Assembly: GCA_964574215.1 (NCBI GenBank)
Contig: CAZNLR010000018.1
Coordinates: forward strand, 19,850-83,849
Origin: GCA-2725625 sp964574215
GTDB taxonomy: Bacteria > Pseudomonadota > Alphaproteobacteria > Rhodospirillales > UBA2165
Direction: 5' to 3'
DNA: 64,000 nt
The translations under genes and the position numbers were made by a program. The notes below the pieces were generated by a model. That model saw only the letters and a program-made list of their open reading frames with translations. It made no database searches and had not been told where the DNA came from. This document shows positions 9,975 through 19,106 of this stretch, piece after piece. Position 1 is the stretch's first letter; the number at the start of each line of letters is the position of its first letter.

Positions 9975-12098
9975 TTAATGGCCCAAGGATTCCAACGCTT
10001 CAAGGAAAAAGCGCTCGTGCTCGGTGATCGCCCGTTTGTCGTCGAAAATCAACGGACCTGCCTCTATTATTCGTTTTTCCGTTGCGGCGCGTTTGTCTGG
10101 ATCAGTGCCGAGGGAAACAGCGATTGACACAAAGTCCTTTTCATCTTTGGCGATGAGGTCCTCGATTTCCATCTGGCGGTAAAAGCCCAGCGTCAATCTG
10201 GATTTAACGTAAGGCCCGGGCAGGGTGACGACGGCCTTGCCGATTGCGTAGCTCTCCAGGCTGGTGTTGCCGCCGCAAAAATGCGGCGTGTCCAAAATAA
10301 CATCTGCCATATTCAGAAGTTGAAAAAAATCCTCTTCGCTAAGGCGGGGCAGGAACCGAATACGCGAACTGTCATCGCCCATGCTCTCGGCGAATCGCGA
10401 CGACAATCGGCTGTTCCATTTTTCTTCCTGTCCCTCGATCAGGACTATTTCTCCTTGGGGATCGGTTTTTAAAATGGCGGCCAGCATAGCGTCGAACTCG
10501 GGATGAATTTTGAACAGGCTTTGGGCGCAGACATAAAGATTTGCATGTTCCGGCAGGCCCAGATCGGAACGGGACTTCCATTGTTTTGGCAGATTTGGTC
10601 TCCGGTAACTGGAAGTGATGTAGGGAAATCGCATCAGTTTCTCGCCGTAGTATGCGTCGGCCTTGCCGGTCTCGAACAACTGGCTGGAGATAAAATAGTC
10701 CATGTTGGGAATTCCCGTTGTAACCGGATGGCCCCAGGTCACGCACTGTACCGGCGCCAGCCGGGAGAAGGCCAGGAAATAACTCAACGGCTCCATGCCG
10801 ATATCCAGGTAATAGAGAATATCCAGCTCCGACCCGGCGACGGCATCCCGCGTAGCGGCAAGACTTGGCGACGGGAAAAGCAGGTGATCCGTGGTGGCCG
10901 CAATCTCGTCAATAATGGGGTCCGTCCCCTTTTTGTCCGGGCCGGGACAAAATACGAAGCTCTCGAATTTGGACCGGTCCAATTGCGTGATCAGGCCGCG
11001 GTTGAGCTTGCCGATGGTGTGTTTGCCGAGATGGACCGACAGGAAGCCGACGCGGATTTTGCCGTCGCGCCGCCCGCTGCCTTTTCCGCAATGGTCCGCC
11101 GTAAATGACAGGTCGGGGCAGGCTTTCAGATAAGCTTGGGCCAAATTCTCCTGGATGTCCCGGTCGTTCAGACCGTGATAGGCGGGCAGAAAACTGGTCA
11201 TACCGATTTCCGTCACCGGGTCTTCCAGTTTGAGGTCCAATTGGGCCAATTCACCAATTTTGTCTACCAGGCGTTGACGCGCCCGATCCATTTCCTCTTC
11301 GGAGCCGGGAATGACGGGCAGCGCCAGGGCATCGATGAACTGGAGGGCGGCGTTGCAGGGGTCGCTCACCAGCGCCTTACCCAGGAGCGCCAGCGCCGCC
11401 TGATATTCGCCCTGGGGCAGGAGCGCCCGCGCCATGTTACCCATGACGTCGGCGCTGTTCGGCGCAAGACCGTTGGCTTTTTCGAAACAGATGAGCGCCT
11501 CTTCCGACCGTTTCAATTTCTGCAGAACATTGCCCAGATTGTTCAACGCCTCGATATCGTTGGGATCGATTTCAAGGGCTTGGGTGAGCGGTTCCTCCGC
11601 CTCGGCCGGAAGGCCCAAATCCAACAGGCAAACTCCTAGATTGTTCAGCGCCTGTAAATGGTTGGGATCGATCGCCAGAATGCTTCTGTACGGGACCTCA
11701 GCTTCCTTTAGTTGCCCCAGCGCCTGTAGCACCACGGCCAGATAGAACAGGGTGTCGGGGTCGCTGGGTGATCGTTCGGCGGCAATTTGGAGCACCTCTT
11801 CGGCTTCCTCCAGCCGCTTTAATTTCCAGAGGATCAAACCCAGATTGTAATGGGCACCGAATAGATCGGGTTTGGTTGCAATGGCTCGCCGGATTAAATC
11901 GACGGCTTCTGCCGATTGACCCTTACCGTGAAGGATTTGTCCCAGCAGATGCAGGGCGTCGGGATTTTCCACACCGCCGTCTACAACACGGCGGTAAATC
12001 TCTTCGGCCTCGTTCAATCGCCCAGCGCGGTGATGATCGACGGCGGCGCGGACAAGGCTTTCCGGAGAAGAGCCAGTATTGTTCGGTGACGAATTCAT
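9975..12098 (-). CDS. TPR protein with O-GlcNAc-transferase-like (GT41) catalytic domain
   Basis: 707 residues. Residues ~1-250 are about seven TPRs (YRSILAIDPNHLQALNNLG and similar). After a linker, residues ~340-700 resemble the SPINDLY/OGT catalytic half: KIRVGFLSVHLGKHTIGKL (first Rossmann unit with the HxxG-type opening), APVQCVTWGHPVTTGIPNMDYF (conserved WxGxPxTTG motif) and DVILDTPHFCGGNTSLES near residue 610, the nucleotide-sugar site. Bacterial homologues transfer sugars to proteins or to cell-surface polymers. It is divergent from the methyltransferase gene at 12173 with a 74-bp gap and starts a pair with the DMT transporter. Confidence 0.88.
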   Translation of the reverse strand: MNSSPNNTGSSPESLVRAAVDHHRAGRLNEAEEIYRRVVDGGVENPDALHLLGQILHGKGQSAEAVDLIRRAIATKPDLFGAHYNLGLILWKLKRLEEAEEVLQIAAERSPSDPDTLFYLAVVLQALGQLKEAEVPYRSILAIDPNHLQALNNLGVCLLDLGLPAEAEEPLTQALEIDPNDIEALNNLGNVLQKLKRSEEALICFEKANGLAPNSADVMGNMARALLPQGEYQAALALLGKALVSDPCNAALQFIDALALPVIPGSEEEMDRARQRLVDKIGELAQLDLKLEDPVTEIGMTSFLPAYHGLNDRDIQENLAQAYLKACPDLSFTADHCGKGSGRRDGKIRVGFLSVHLGKHTIGKLNRGLITQLDRSKFESFVFCPGPDKKGTDPIIDEIAATTDHLLFPSPSLAATRDAVAGSELDILYYLDIGMEPLSYFLAFSRLAPVQCVTWGHPVTTGIPNMDYFISSQLFETGKADAYYGEKLMRFPYITSSYRRPNLPKQWKSRSDLGLPEHANLYVCAQSLFKIHPEFDAMLAAILKTDPQGEIVLIEGQEEKWNSRLSSRFAESMGDDSSRIRFLPRLSEEDFFQLLNMADVILDTPHFCGGNTSLESYAIGKAVVTLPGPYVKSRLTLGFYRQMEIEDLIAKDEKDFVSIAVSLGTDPDKRAATEKRIIEAGPLIFDDKRAITEHERFFLEALESLGH

Positions 12099-12172
12099 TT
12101 TAGACCCCTAGCATATTTGCCAGGTGGAGGCGATAATGTCCGGACCGTACCATTGAAGAAAAAGAAACCGTC

Positions 12173-12844
12173 ATGCCAGAAACTTTATACAGCGAACTCA
12201 ATAATATCATCCACCAAGGTTCGCCCTACCGGGATTTCGACGTCAACGGTTACCAATTGGATTTGAGAGGCTGGGGCTTCGAGAGTCCGGTATTCGAAAT
12301 CCTGATTGAGGAAGTGCGGCCCAAAGTCGTCATCGAAGTCGGCACCTGGAACGGCAGTTCGGCCATAAAAATGGCAAAACATATCAAGGAAAATATCGGT
12401 GATGCGACGATGATTTGCGTCGATACCTGGCTCGGCTCGCCCGAGCACAGGATCGATGAGGATTACCGGGAATCCCTGAAGCTGACCCATGGCTTTCCCA
12501 ATATCTACTACCAGTTTCTGGCCAACGTGGTGTTAAGCGGCGTTGAAGATTGTATCGTTCCGCTGCCGCAGGCCTCCGCTGCCGCCTGCCGTTGGCTGAT
12601 GCAAATGGGATTGGGCCAGATGGGCGGTCAAGTCGATTTGATCTATGTCGACGCCGACCACACCGCCGAAGCCGTTTATACGGATATCAGCGGCTTTTGG
12701 GAATTGCTGTCGCCCAACGGCGTCATGTTCGGCGACGATTATTGCGACTCCTGGCCCGGCGTCATTCAAGCCGTCGACCTTTTCGCCGAAAAGGTCGGCG
12801 CACCACCGCAGGTTCTGAAAGAAAAATGGATTTTGCGGAAATGA
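12173..12844 (+). CDS. Class I SAM-dependent methyltransferase
   Basis: 223 residues. The SAM-binding motif I is VVIEVGTWNGSSAIKMA (residues ~50-66), followed by the acidic strand MICVDTW, and the later motif DLIYVDADHTAEAVYTDI (residues ~155-172) with MFGDDY. This arrangement fits the Methyltransf_24/CmcI-like group, which often modifies sugars or polysaccharide ends. It sits 6 bp before a GT61 glycosyltransferase gene and between other glycan genes, so methylation of a surface glycan is the most reasonable guess. The start ATG has no strong Shine-Dalgarno. Confidence 0.85.
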   Translation: MPETLYSELNNIIHQGSPYRDFDVNGYQLDLRGWGFESPVFEILIEEVRPKVVIEVGTWNGSSAIKMAKHIKENIGDATMICVDTWLGSPEHRIDEDYRESLKLTHGFPNIYYQFLANVVLSGVEDCIVPLPQASAAACRWLMQMGLGQMGGQVDLIYVDADHTAEAVYTDISGFWELLSPNGVMFGDDYCDSWPGVIQAVDLFAEKVGAPPQVLKEKWILRK

Positions 12845-12850
12845 GCGGGG

Positions 12851-13987
12851 ATGGATGATTTGGCCCCGGATCAATTTTCCAGTCTCCAAAATATTTGCGT
12901 CCGGGTTGAGAATGCCGAAGATTTGTTCAGGTCTGAGCCTGAAAACACGAATCTTGACGTATACGAGAGCGAACAATTTGTTTGCTCGGATCCGATAAAT
13001 CTGGCGGGTCACGACCACGCTGACTTATTTACCGGTTCGCCGGTTATTCACCGCTACGACCTTATCCATGGCGCAGGCCCGGTCGGGCTGGCTTCTCTTT
13101 CTCATATACTTTTGGCGACACCCCATGGATTTATGTTTTCTCCCGACGGTTCGCCCTATGCCGAGAGCTATCACAATGACGAAATGGCGGGCATCCCCTA
13201 CAAGGAAGTCAGAGAATTGGCGGAGCGGCTTTTAGCAGACGGGGGCAGCTATCGGCGGACCGAGGAACCGGCAATCCTGCTCATGGGGCCATGGTCCTGG
13301 AATTATCATCACTGGCTCTTGGAAGACCTGCCGCGTTTGTGGGTTCTGGATGAATTTTCCCAATTGACGGACTGCCCGCTGATCGTGCCGGGCGACATGT
13401 CGTCGTTTCAGATGGATTCCTTGAAGGCTTTGGGCATAGACCAGAATCGACTACGATATTTCGATGGGTCGGCGTGGCGTTTTGACCGGCTTTATGCGCC
13501 CACGTTCCTGGCTCCCGGTGGCCATTCCCGCCGCCAGATCGATTGGCTCCGCGAAAAACTGTTTTCCGGTTTCGGCCTGACGCCATCGGAGCAGGGTGAC
13601 AAGCGACTCTACTTGACCCGGCGCGACGCACCTTCCAAGCGTGTCGTCAATGAAGCCGAAATTGAAAAAACGTTGAGCGACTTCGGATTTGAAACCATCG
13701 ATCCCGGCAAAATGACCTTGCGGCAACAGGTGGAAACTTTCAGCCGGGCGAAATTTGTCGTCGCGGCCCATGGTGCAACGCTGACGAATTTGGCATTTGC
13801 TCCGCCTTCGGCCGGGGTGATCGAATTTCTGCCCGCCAGCTTCGTCAATCGGGCCAACTGGTATCTCGCCAATGTACAGAATCAAAGTTACGCCTTTTTA
13901 ATCGGTGAGCCGGTCAGCGAATGGCAGGATTATGGGATCGACGCGGGTGCTTTGGCCGCCCTGTTGAATAATTTTGGGCTAAGTTGA
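12851..13987 (+). CDS. Glycosyltransferase family 61 (DUF563) protein
   Basis: 378 residues. The GT61 core is clear: WNYHHWLLEDLPRLWVL (residues ~147-163), a central KRLYLTRRDAPSKRVVNE segment and the late motif FVVAAHGATLTNLAFA (residues ~301-316), in which the HGA step lies in the donor site. Bacterial members act in the cytoplasm on surface polysaccharides. It is translated from an ATG six bases after the methyltransferase stop, so the two form a small operon. Its end overlaps the convergent GT2-like gene by 9 bp. Confidence 0.88.
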   Translation: MDDLAPDQFSSLQNICVRVENAEDLFRSEPENTNLDVYESEQFVCSDPINLAGHDHADLFTGSPVIHRYDLIHGAGPVGLASLSHILLATPHGFMFSPDGSPYAESYHNDEMAGIPYKEVRELAERLLADGGSYRRTEEPAILLMGPWSWNYHHWLLEDLPRLWVLDEFSQLTDCPLIVPGDMSSFQMDSLKALGIDQNRLRYFDGSAWRFDRLYAPTFLAPGGHSRRQIDWLREKLFSGFGLTPSEQGDKRLYLTRRDAPSKRVVNEAEIEKTLSDFGFETIDPGKMTLRQQVETFSRAKFVVAAHGATLTNLAFAPPSAGVIEFLPASFVNRANWYLANVQNQSYAFLIGEPVSEWQDYGIDAGALAALLNNFGLS

Positions 13988-14716
13988 ATCCATCGCCCCT
14001 TTAAGGGCCTCCACATCCGCCAGGAAATAGCGTTCGAACTTGTCGATCACCGCCCGGTCGCGGGCGTGGCGGGAATCCTCCGGTGAATTGTCGTGATCGG
14101 TGGCGTGGCGCTGGTAGGTGGCGTCCATATCAGATTTACCGGTTTTCCAGTGCCGGTGTTCTACCTGGACATCGTCGATATAGTGATCTCGCCCCACCGC
14201 CTTGGCCAGCATCCAAATCCAGGCGTCGGCGAAAAAATGTTCGAAAAAGGGGAATTGCAGATAGCCGAGGATCTCCACCCAGCGGCGGCTCAGGATCGGA
14301 AAGGTACAGAAGTTTCCCGCCTCCCAGCCGTCATTGAACCACATGCAGAAAATGCCGTCGGGATAGGTGGCAATCTCCTTATCGAGGCGGCTGTCCCAAC
14401 CGGCGTCGATATACACCTGATCGTCGTTGGCGGTCATGAAAATATCGGCATCGGTCAACGCAACCAGTTTGTCGACGGCGCGGGGCACGCCGATGGCCGG
14501 GCCGACGGTTAGGGAAATTGCCATGTCCGGAAAATCTTTTCTGAGGGCTTCAACGGTTTTTTTGTATTCCGGCAACGTGGGATCGTCATCATCGACGTAA
14601 AACAGAAATTCAAGCTGTTCCGGATGGTCAGCGGTTTTAAGCGCGCTGCCGGCGAATTCCAGCAAACGGTCGGGCCGTTCCCGGGTGGGACAGATGAGGG
14701 CGTACGTGTTCATCAC
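13979..14716 (-). CDS. GT2-like glycosyltransferase (GT-A fold)
   Basis: 245 residues. It begins with ALICPTRERPDRLLEFAGSA, has FLFYVDDDDPTLPEY where a GT-A enzyme carries its first acidic donor-binding residues, and later DIFMTANDDQVY (DxD-like site near residue 95). The C-terminal half has SRRWVEILGY and DAWIWMLAKAVG, the usual acceptor-side region. Short for the family but complete in layout. No partner in an operon; it is divergent from the ABC exporter genes and convergent with GT61. Donor and acceptor are unknown. Confidence 0.75.
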   Translation of the reverse strand: MMNTYALICPTRERPDRLLEFAGSALKTADHPEQLEFLFYVDDDDPTLPEYKKTVEALRKDFPDMAISLTVGPAIGVPRAVDKLVALTDADIFMTANDDQVYIDAGWDSRLDKEIATYPDGIFCMWFNDGWEAGNFCTFPILSRRWVEILGYLQFPFFEHFFADAWIWMLAKAVGRDHYIDDVQVEHRHWKTGKSDMDATYQRHATDHDNSPEDSRHARDRAVIDKFERYFLADVEALKGAMDST

Positions 14717-14825
14717 ATCTGTATAGCGGATTTTTGTGTCGTTACCAACTCTGGATTACCTAAGGGAGGTTTGTCTGGACGGGTTGAGTGGGCTAGATTC
14801 CTTGAATGATTCTGGGCGGACACAA

Positions 14826-16724
14826 ATGATGCTGAACCATGCTGCCACCCCGGCCTCTTCTACGGCTGCTGATTCGATTGCGGCTCCAAAAACCGGCATG
14901 GACTATAAGGTGCCGACCCTGGATGGAGATTACCGGCGCGGCGCCGGTGCCCTCCTGCGGATCGCGAAAATGGGGTTCAATTATCCGGTCCGGCTTTCGC
15001 TCGCCATTGCCGCCGTCGTGGTGGCGGGATTGTTTCAGCTGTTTATTCCGAGTTTGATCGGTGAAGCCGTAGATCACGCCACCGGTCTCCTGGCGGGGGC
15101 TGCGGCGACCGCCGATAAGGCTGAAGCGGCGCTACTGGCGGCGGCGGCGCTGTTGATCGGCGTCTCGGTCAGCCGTGGTTTGTTTACCATGCTGCATAAC
15201 TATCAGGGTGAGGCCATCGGCCAGCACATCGCCTACGAGCTTCGGCTGGCCTATTTCGAGAAATTGCAGCGCTTGAGCTTCAGCTATCACGACGTAGTGC
15301 ATTCGGGCGATCTAATGACGCGGGGTATGCTGGATATTGAAGGCATTCGGCGCTTTATCGAGCACGGCATCATCAGGGTGATATTGCTTTTGATGCTGGT
15401 GGGCGGCGGCGCTTACCTCTACATGGGAACCGATATGACCCTGGGACTGCTGACCCTGAGTTTCGTTCCCTTCGCTTTGTGGCGGGCGGCGGTCTTTCGG
15501 ACCCAAGTGCGCAAATTGTGGCGAGAACTGCAGGAACGATTGTCCAATCTGACCCGCATCATGGAGGAAAATTTGGGCGGTATCCGGGTGGTCCGGGCTT
15601 TCTCGGCGCAGCTGTTCGAAATCGAAAAGTTCGACCGGGCGTCCGTCGCCGCCCTTGAGATCGCCATCAAGCGCGTCATGGTGCGCTACGCCAATACGTC
15701 GCTCATGACGTTTTCCTATTTTCTGGCCATGGGGGCAGTGCTCTGGGTGGGTGGCGGAAAAGTGATCGCCGACGATATAACCATCGGCGAACTAACCAAA
15801 TTTCTGGCTTTTATGACCATTCTTCAAATGCCCATTCGCCAGAGCGGCATGATCATCAACGGCATTGCCCGGGCATCGGTATCGGGCGCCCGGTTGTTCG
15901 ACATCATCGATTTGGAACCGGCTGTCAAAGACAAATCGAATACAAAGGATTTGGAGATCACGGAAGGGATCCTCAAATTTGAGAACGTATCATTTTCCTA
16001 TGACGGCAAATCCGAGGATTTGGCCGAGGAAACGACGGTCAGCGAAATCGATTTTCAGGCCAGGCCAGGGGAGACCGTCGGTATCGTCGGGCCGCCCGGC
16101 AGCGGCAAGTCAACCATCGCCCATCTGATACCGAGATTTTACGATGTTACCGGAGGGCGCATTACCATTGACGGCCAGGACATCAGGGACATCACACTCG
16201 ATTCCCTGCGTCAGGCCGTAGGGATCGTCCAGCAGGACACTTTTCTGTTCACGTCTGAAATCGGCGCCAATGTGGCCTATGGCGAACCGTGGGCGGAAAC
16301 GGAGCGGATCGTCGGCGCCACCGAATCGGCGCAATTGCACAATTACATCGCCGGTTTGCCTCTCGATTACGACACCATCGTCGGAGAGCGGGGCGTCTCA
16401 TTGTCGGGCGGTCAGCGGCAGCGGCTCTCCATCGCCCGGAGCGTCATGCTGACGCCCCGGATCATGGTGTTCGACGATTCCACCGCCGCCATTGACGCCG
16501 CGACCGAACACCGCATCCGGGAGGCGTTGAAGGAATTGACCCGGGAAAGAGCGACCCTGATCATTTCCCACCGGCTTAGTTCCCTGATGCATGCCGACGA
16601 GATTTTATTTTTGGATCAGGGGCGGATCGTCGAACGGGGCAGCCACGGCGACCTGATGGCGGCGGGCGGGCGCTACAAATCACTATACGACCTGCAATCA
16701 AGTGGAGGCGCGTCCAATGGCTAG
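14826..16724 (+). CDS. ABC exporter half-transporter with degenerate ATP site
   Basis: About 632 residues from the ATG at 14826, which has GGCGGA a few bases upstream; an in-frame GTG at 14736 would add 30 residues. Six membrane helices (type I exporter, ABC_membrane) are followed by a nucleotide-binding domain: Walker A GPPGSGKST, Q-loop VQQDTF, signature LSGGQRQRLS, Walker B IMVFDDSTAAID and H-loop ISHRLSS. The residue after the Walker B aspartate is Asp, not the catalytic Glu, so this half has a degenerate catalytic base. It overlaps the next exporter gene by 8 bases; together they should form a heterodimer moving lipid or another hydrophobic compound out. Confidence 0.92.
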   Translation: MMLNHAATPASSTAADSIAAPKTGMDYKVPTLDGDYRRGAGALLRIAKMGFNYPVRLSLAIAAVVVAGLFQLFIPSLIGEAVDHATGLLAGAAATADKAEAALLAAAALLIGVSVSRGLFTMLHNYQGEAIGQHIAYELRLAYFEKLQRLSFSYHDVVHSGDLMTRGMLDIEGIRRFIEHGIIRVILLLMLVGGGAYLYMGTDMTLGLLTLSFVPFALWRAAVFRTQVRKLWRELQERLSNLTRIMEENLGGIRVVRAFSAQLFEIEKFDRASVAALEIAIKRVMVRYANTSLMTFSYFLAMGAVLWVGGGKVIADDITIGELTKFLAFMTILQMPIRQSGMIINGIARASVSGARLFDIIDLEPAVKDKSNTKDLEITEGILKFENVSFSYDGKSEDLAEETTVSEIDFQARPGETVGIVGPPGSGKSTIAHLIPRFYDVTGGRITIDGQDIRDITLDSLRQAVGIVQQDTFLFTSEIGANVAYGEPWAETERIVGATESAQLHNYIAGLPLDYDTIVGERGVSLSGGQRQRLSIARSVMLTPRIMVFDDSTAAIDAATEHRIREALKELTRERATLIISHRLSSLMHADEILFLDQGRIVERGSHGDLMAAGGRYKSLYDLQSSGGASNG

Positions 16725-18591
16725 CGGGTCGCACGATATAAGCCACGCCATCGGCCAAAGCGCCGCCGGTTCTCTACGGGGCGAGGCGTTATTCGGTGAA
16801 GCTTTCAACGGCGATATCGTTAATCGGTTTTTTGGCTTTTTACGGCCGCATCGAAAACAGGCGATTTGGGGCCTTACGGCGGTGATGATATGTACCTTGA
16901 CCCACATCGCCATTCCGTTGGTGATACGGGCCGCAATCGACAATGCCCTGGTCGGCGGCGTCGCCAACCGCGAGGCGCTGACCATGGCGGTCTATGTGTT
17001 TTTCGGTGTAATTACGCTTAATTTCATCACCAACTTTTTTCAACTGACCATTGTCTCCAAATTATCCGAACGGATTTTGATCGATCTGCGCCGCGCCATG
17101 TACGTCCATCTGCAAAGGGTGTCGTTGTCATTCATGGATAAAACAGAGGTTGGCCGGCTGATGTCGCGGTTGCAGGGCGATGTCAGTTCGGTTCAGGAAT
17201 TTCTCGAAACATCCATCGTCGCGCTGGCCGATTTGGTGCTTTTGTCAGGTATCGTTGTCGTTTTGCTGACGCTCGACTGGCAGTTGGGTCTGCTGACGCT
17301 ATCCGTCGTGCCGGCATTGTTTCTGGTCCGTATCGTCTGGCTGCCCATCGCCAAAAAAGCCTTCATGCGGGCCCGGGAAACGGCCTCCATCGTCAACGCC
17401 GCCCTGGCCGAGAACATTAATGGCGTGCGCACGGTTCAGGAAATGACCCGCCAAAGCATCAATTACACCGAATACAAGGAAAAAGCACGGGACAATCTGC
17501 TGGCGCATCTCAAGGCTATCAAACTGGCGCAGATTATGGTGCCGACCGTGGATACGCTGACCGGCGGGGCCATGGCCATTGTCATCGTGGTGGGAGGCAA
17601 CATGGTGCTCCGGGATTCGCTCGATCTGGGAATTATGGTGGCGTTCCTCTTTTATGTTCAGCGTTTCTTCGATCCCATCCGGTCGATCACCATGCAGTAC
17701 AGCGTCATGCAGCGGGCCATGGCGTCCGGCCAGCGCATTTTCCAGGTGCTGGATGTCGAGGTCGACGTCAAGGACAAGGCGGGAGCCGAAGACCTAACCG
17801 ATATCGACGGTTCGGTTTCCTTCCGCAACGTGACGTTCGGCTATGTCGCAGGCCAGCCCGTACTGAAGAACATCAATTTCGATATCAAGCCGGGTGAAAC
17901 AGTGGCGCTGGTGGGACCGACCGGTTCGGGTAAGACCAGCACGACGGCGCTGCTCCACCGGTTCTATGATGTTTGGGAGGGTGAGATTCGCATCGGCGGA
18001 CAGGACGTTCGTGATGTGACGCAAGCCTCATTGGGCCGGCATGTGGCCATGGTGCTGCAGGAGCCCTTTCTCTTCACCGGCTCGGTGCTGGACAATATCC
18101 GCTATCACAAAACGGACGCCACCACGGCCCAGGTGGAAGAGGCGGCCAAAGCCGTCGGCGCCCATGAATTCATTATGAAATTGCCCGACGGCTACGACAC
18201 GGTTCTCGGTCAGCGGGGCGGCAGCCTGTCCATCGGACAACGCCAGCTTATATCCTTTGCCCGCGCCATTGTCGCCGATGCTGAAATCTTGGTGCTGGAC
18301 GAAGCGACGGCCAACGTCGACAGCTTTACCGAGCAGCAAATTCAAAAGGCGTTGGCGGTCATGCTGAAGGGGCGAACGGGCATCGTCATTGCTCACAGGC
18401 TGGCGACGGTGCGCAATGCGGACCGCATCATGGTATTGCAAAACGGTGAAATTATCGAGGCTGGAACCCATGACCAGTTGATGGATTCAGATGGTCTTTA
18501 CCAGCAACTTTACCGGCTGAACTATGCGTCGTTTGACGATCTGGCGGATAAGGCGTCAGCGGATCAGGATAGTCGGGATAATCAACAATAA
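16717..18591 (+). CDS. ABC exporter half-transporter with canonical Walker B
   Basis: 624 residues from the ATG at 16717, which has GGAGG eight bases upstream and overlaps the stop of its partner; a GTG at 16702 is less likely. Six membrane helices precede the nucleotide-binding domain: Walker A GPTGSGKTST, Q-loop VLQEPFLF, signature LSIGQRQLIS, Walker B ILVLDEATANVD with the catalytic Glu, H-loop IAHRLATV. The signature has Ile in place of the first Gly (LSIGQ). In a heterodimer this altered signature faces the altered Walker B of the partner, giving one dead and one live site. The last 140 bases overlap the convergent gene at 18452-18988. Confidence 0.92.
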   Translation: MASGSHDISHAIGQSAAGSLRGEALFGEAFNGDIVNRFFGFLRPHRKQAIWGLTAVMICTLTHIAIPLVIRAAIDNALVGGVANREALTMAVYVFFGVITLNFITNFFQLTIVSKLSERILIDLRRAMYVHLQRVSLSFMDKTEVGRLMSRLQGDVSSVQEFLETSIVALADLVLLSGIVVVLLTLDWQLGLLTLSVVPALFLVRIVWLPIAKKAFMRARETASIVNAALAENINGVRTVQEMTRQSINYTEYKEKARDNLLAHLKAIKLAQIMVPTVDTLTGGAMAIVIVVGGNMVLRDSLDLGIMVAFLFYVQRFFDPIRSITMQYSVMQRAMASGQRIFQVLDVEVDVKDKAGAEDLTDIDGSVSFRNVTFGYVAGQPVLKNINFDIKPGETVALVGPTGSGKTSTTALLHRFYDVWEGEIRIGGQDVRDVTQASLGRHVAMVLQEPFLFTGSVLDNIRYHKTDATTAQVEEAAKAVGAHEFIMKLPDGYDTVLGQRGGSLSIGQRQLISFARAIVADAEILVLDEATANVDSFTEQQIQKALAVMLKGRTGIVIAHRLATVRNADRIMVLQNGEIIEAGTHDQLMDSDGLYQQLYRLNYASFDDLADKASADQDSRDNQQ

Positions 18592-18988
18592 AATTCTTGT
18601 CGAAACCCAGCCATTCTTTGGCATTGCCCAAATTGACAAATGGCCGCCTTTCGGAAACCATCATATTCAGCCGCAGAGATACGCACCATTGGTGAACAAT
18701 TCGGAAATCCTCCGAACTACCCAGAACCCAGGCTACCTTTCGGTTGACGCCAAGTTTTTCATCGAGATTTTTCATTTTCGGAACACTGTATTCGGCAAAT
18801 CGCTTCAGCGTATATCCGGCGGGTAGTTTGGTGCCGGATAGGTCCCTTAAAAGATTCATATCTTTTCGATAAGCTAAATCTTCGACGAGAACCGCCATTT
18901 GTTCCTGAATCTCATCAATCCCAATTTCCCGTGCGTGCTGCACGAAAACGCAATTGACGCTGGTATCAATCAAATATCTATAGGCCAT
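18452..18988 (-). CDS. SpoIIAA-like/STAS-type small protein
   Basis: 178 residues. The first ~130 residues read as an alternating alpha/beta protein (MAYRYLIDTSVNCVFVQHA, LLRDLSGTKLP, KVAWVLGSSEDFRIV, ERRPFVNLGNAKEWLGF) like the SpoIIAA/STAS-fold proteins of unknown role frequent in alphaproteobacteria. The remaining ~45 residues are Pro-rich, lack pattern and are encoded antisense to the end of the exporter gene, so they may be a poorly conserved tail created by loss of an earlier stop. It has no operon partner. Function unknown. Confidence 0.65.
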   Translation of the reverse strand: MAYRYLIDTSVNCVFVQHAREIGIDEIQEQMAVLVEDLAYRKDMNLLRDLSGTKLPAGYTLKRFAEYSVPKMKNLDEKLGVNRKVAWVLGSSEDFRIVHQWCVSLRLNMMVSERRPFVNLGNAKEWLGFDKNFIVDYPDYPDPLTPYPPDRQTTHSSAGKVAGKDHLNPSTGHGFQPR

Positions 18989-19106
18989 AGGATAAGTGGT
19001 GCTGATTTCCGGAGTGAATAATGCGGCCTGTCTACGGCCTTAACTCGGTAGACGCAACATCATATTTCAGCAATAGGAAGCCGGGTATTCACGTATAGTC
19101 GTAATT

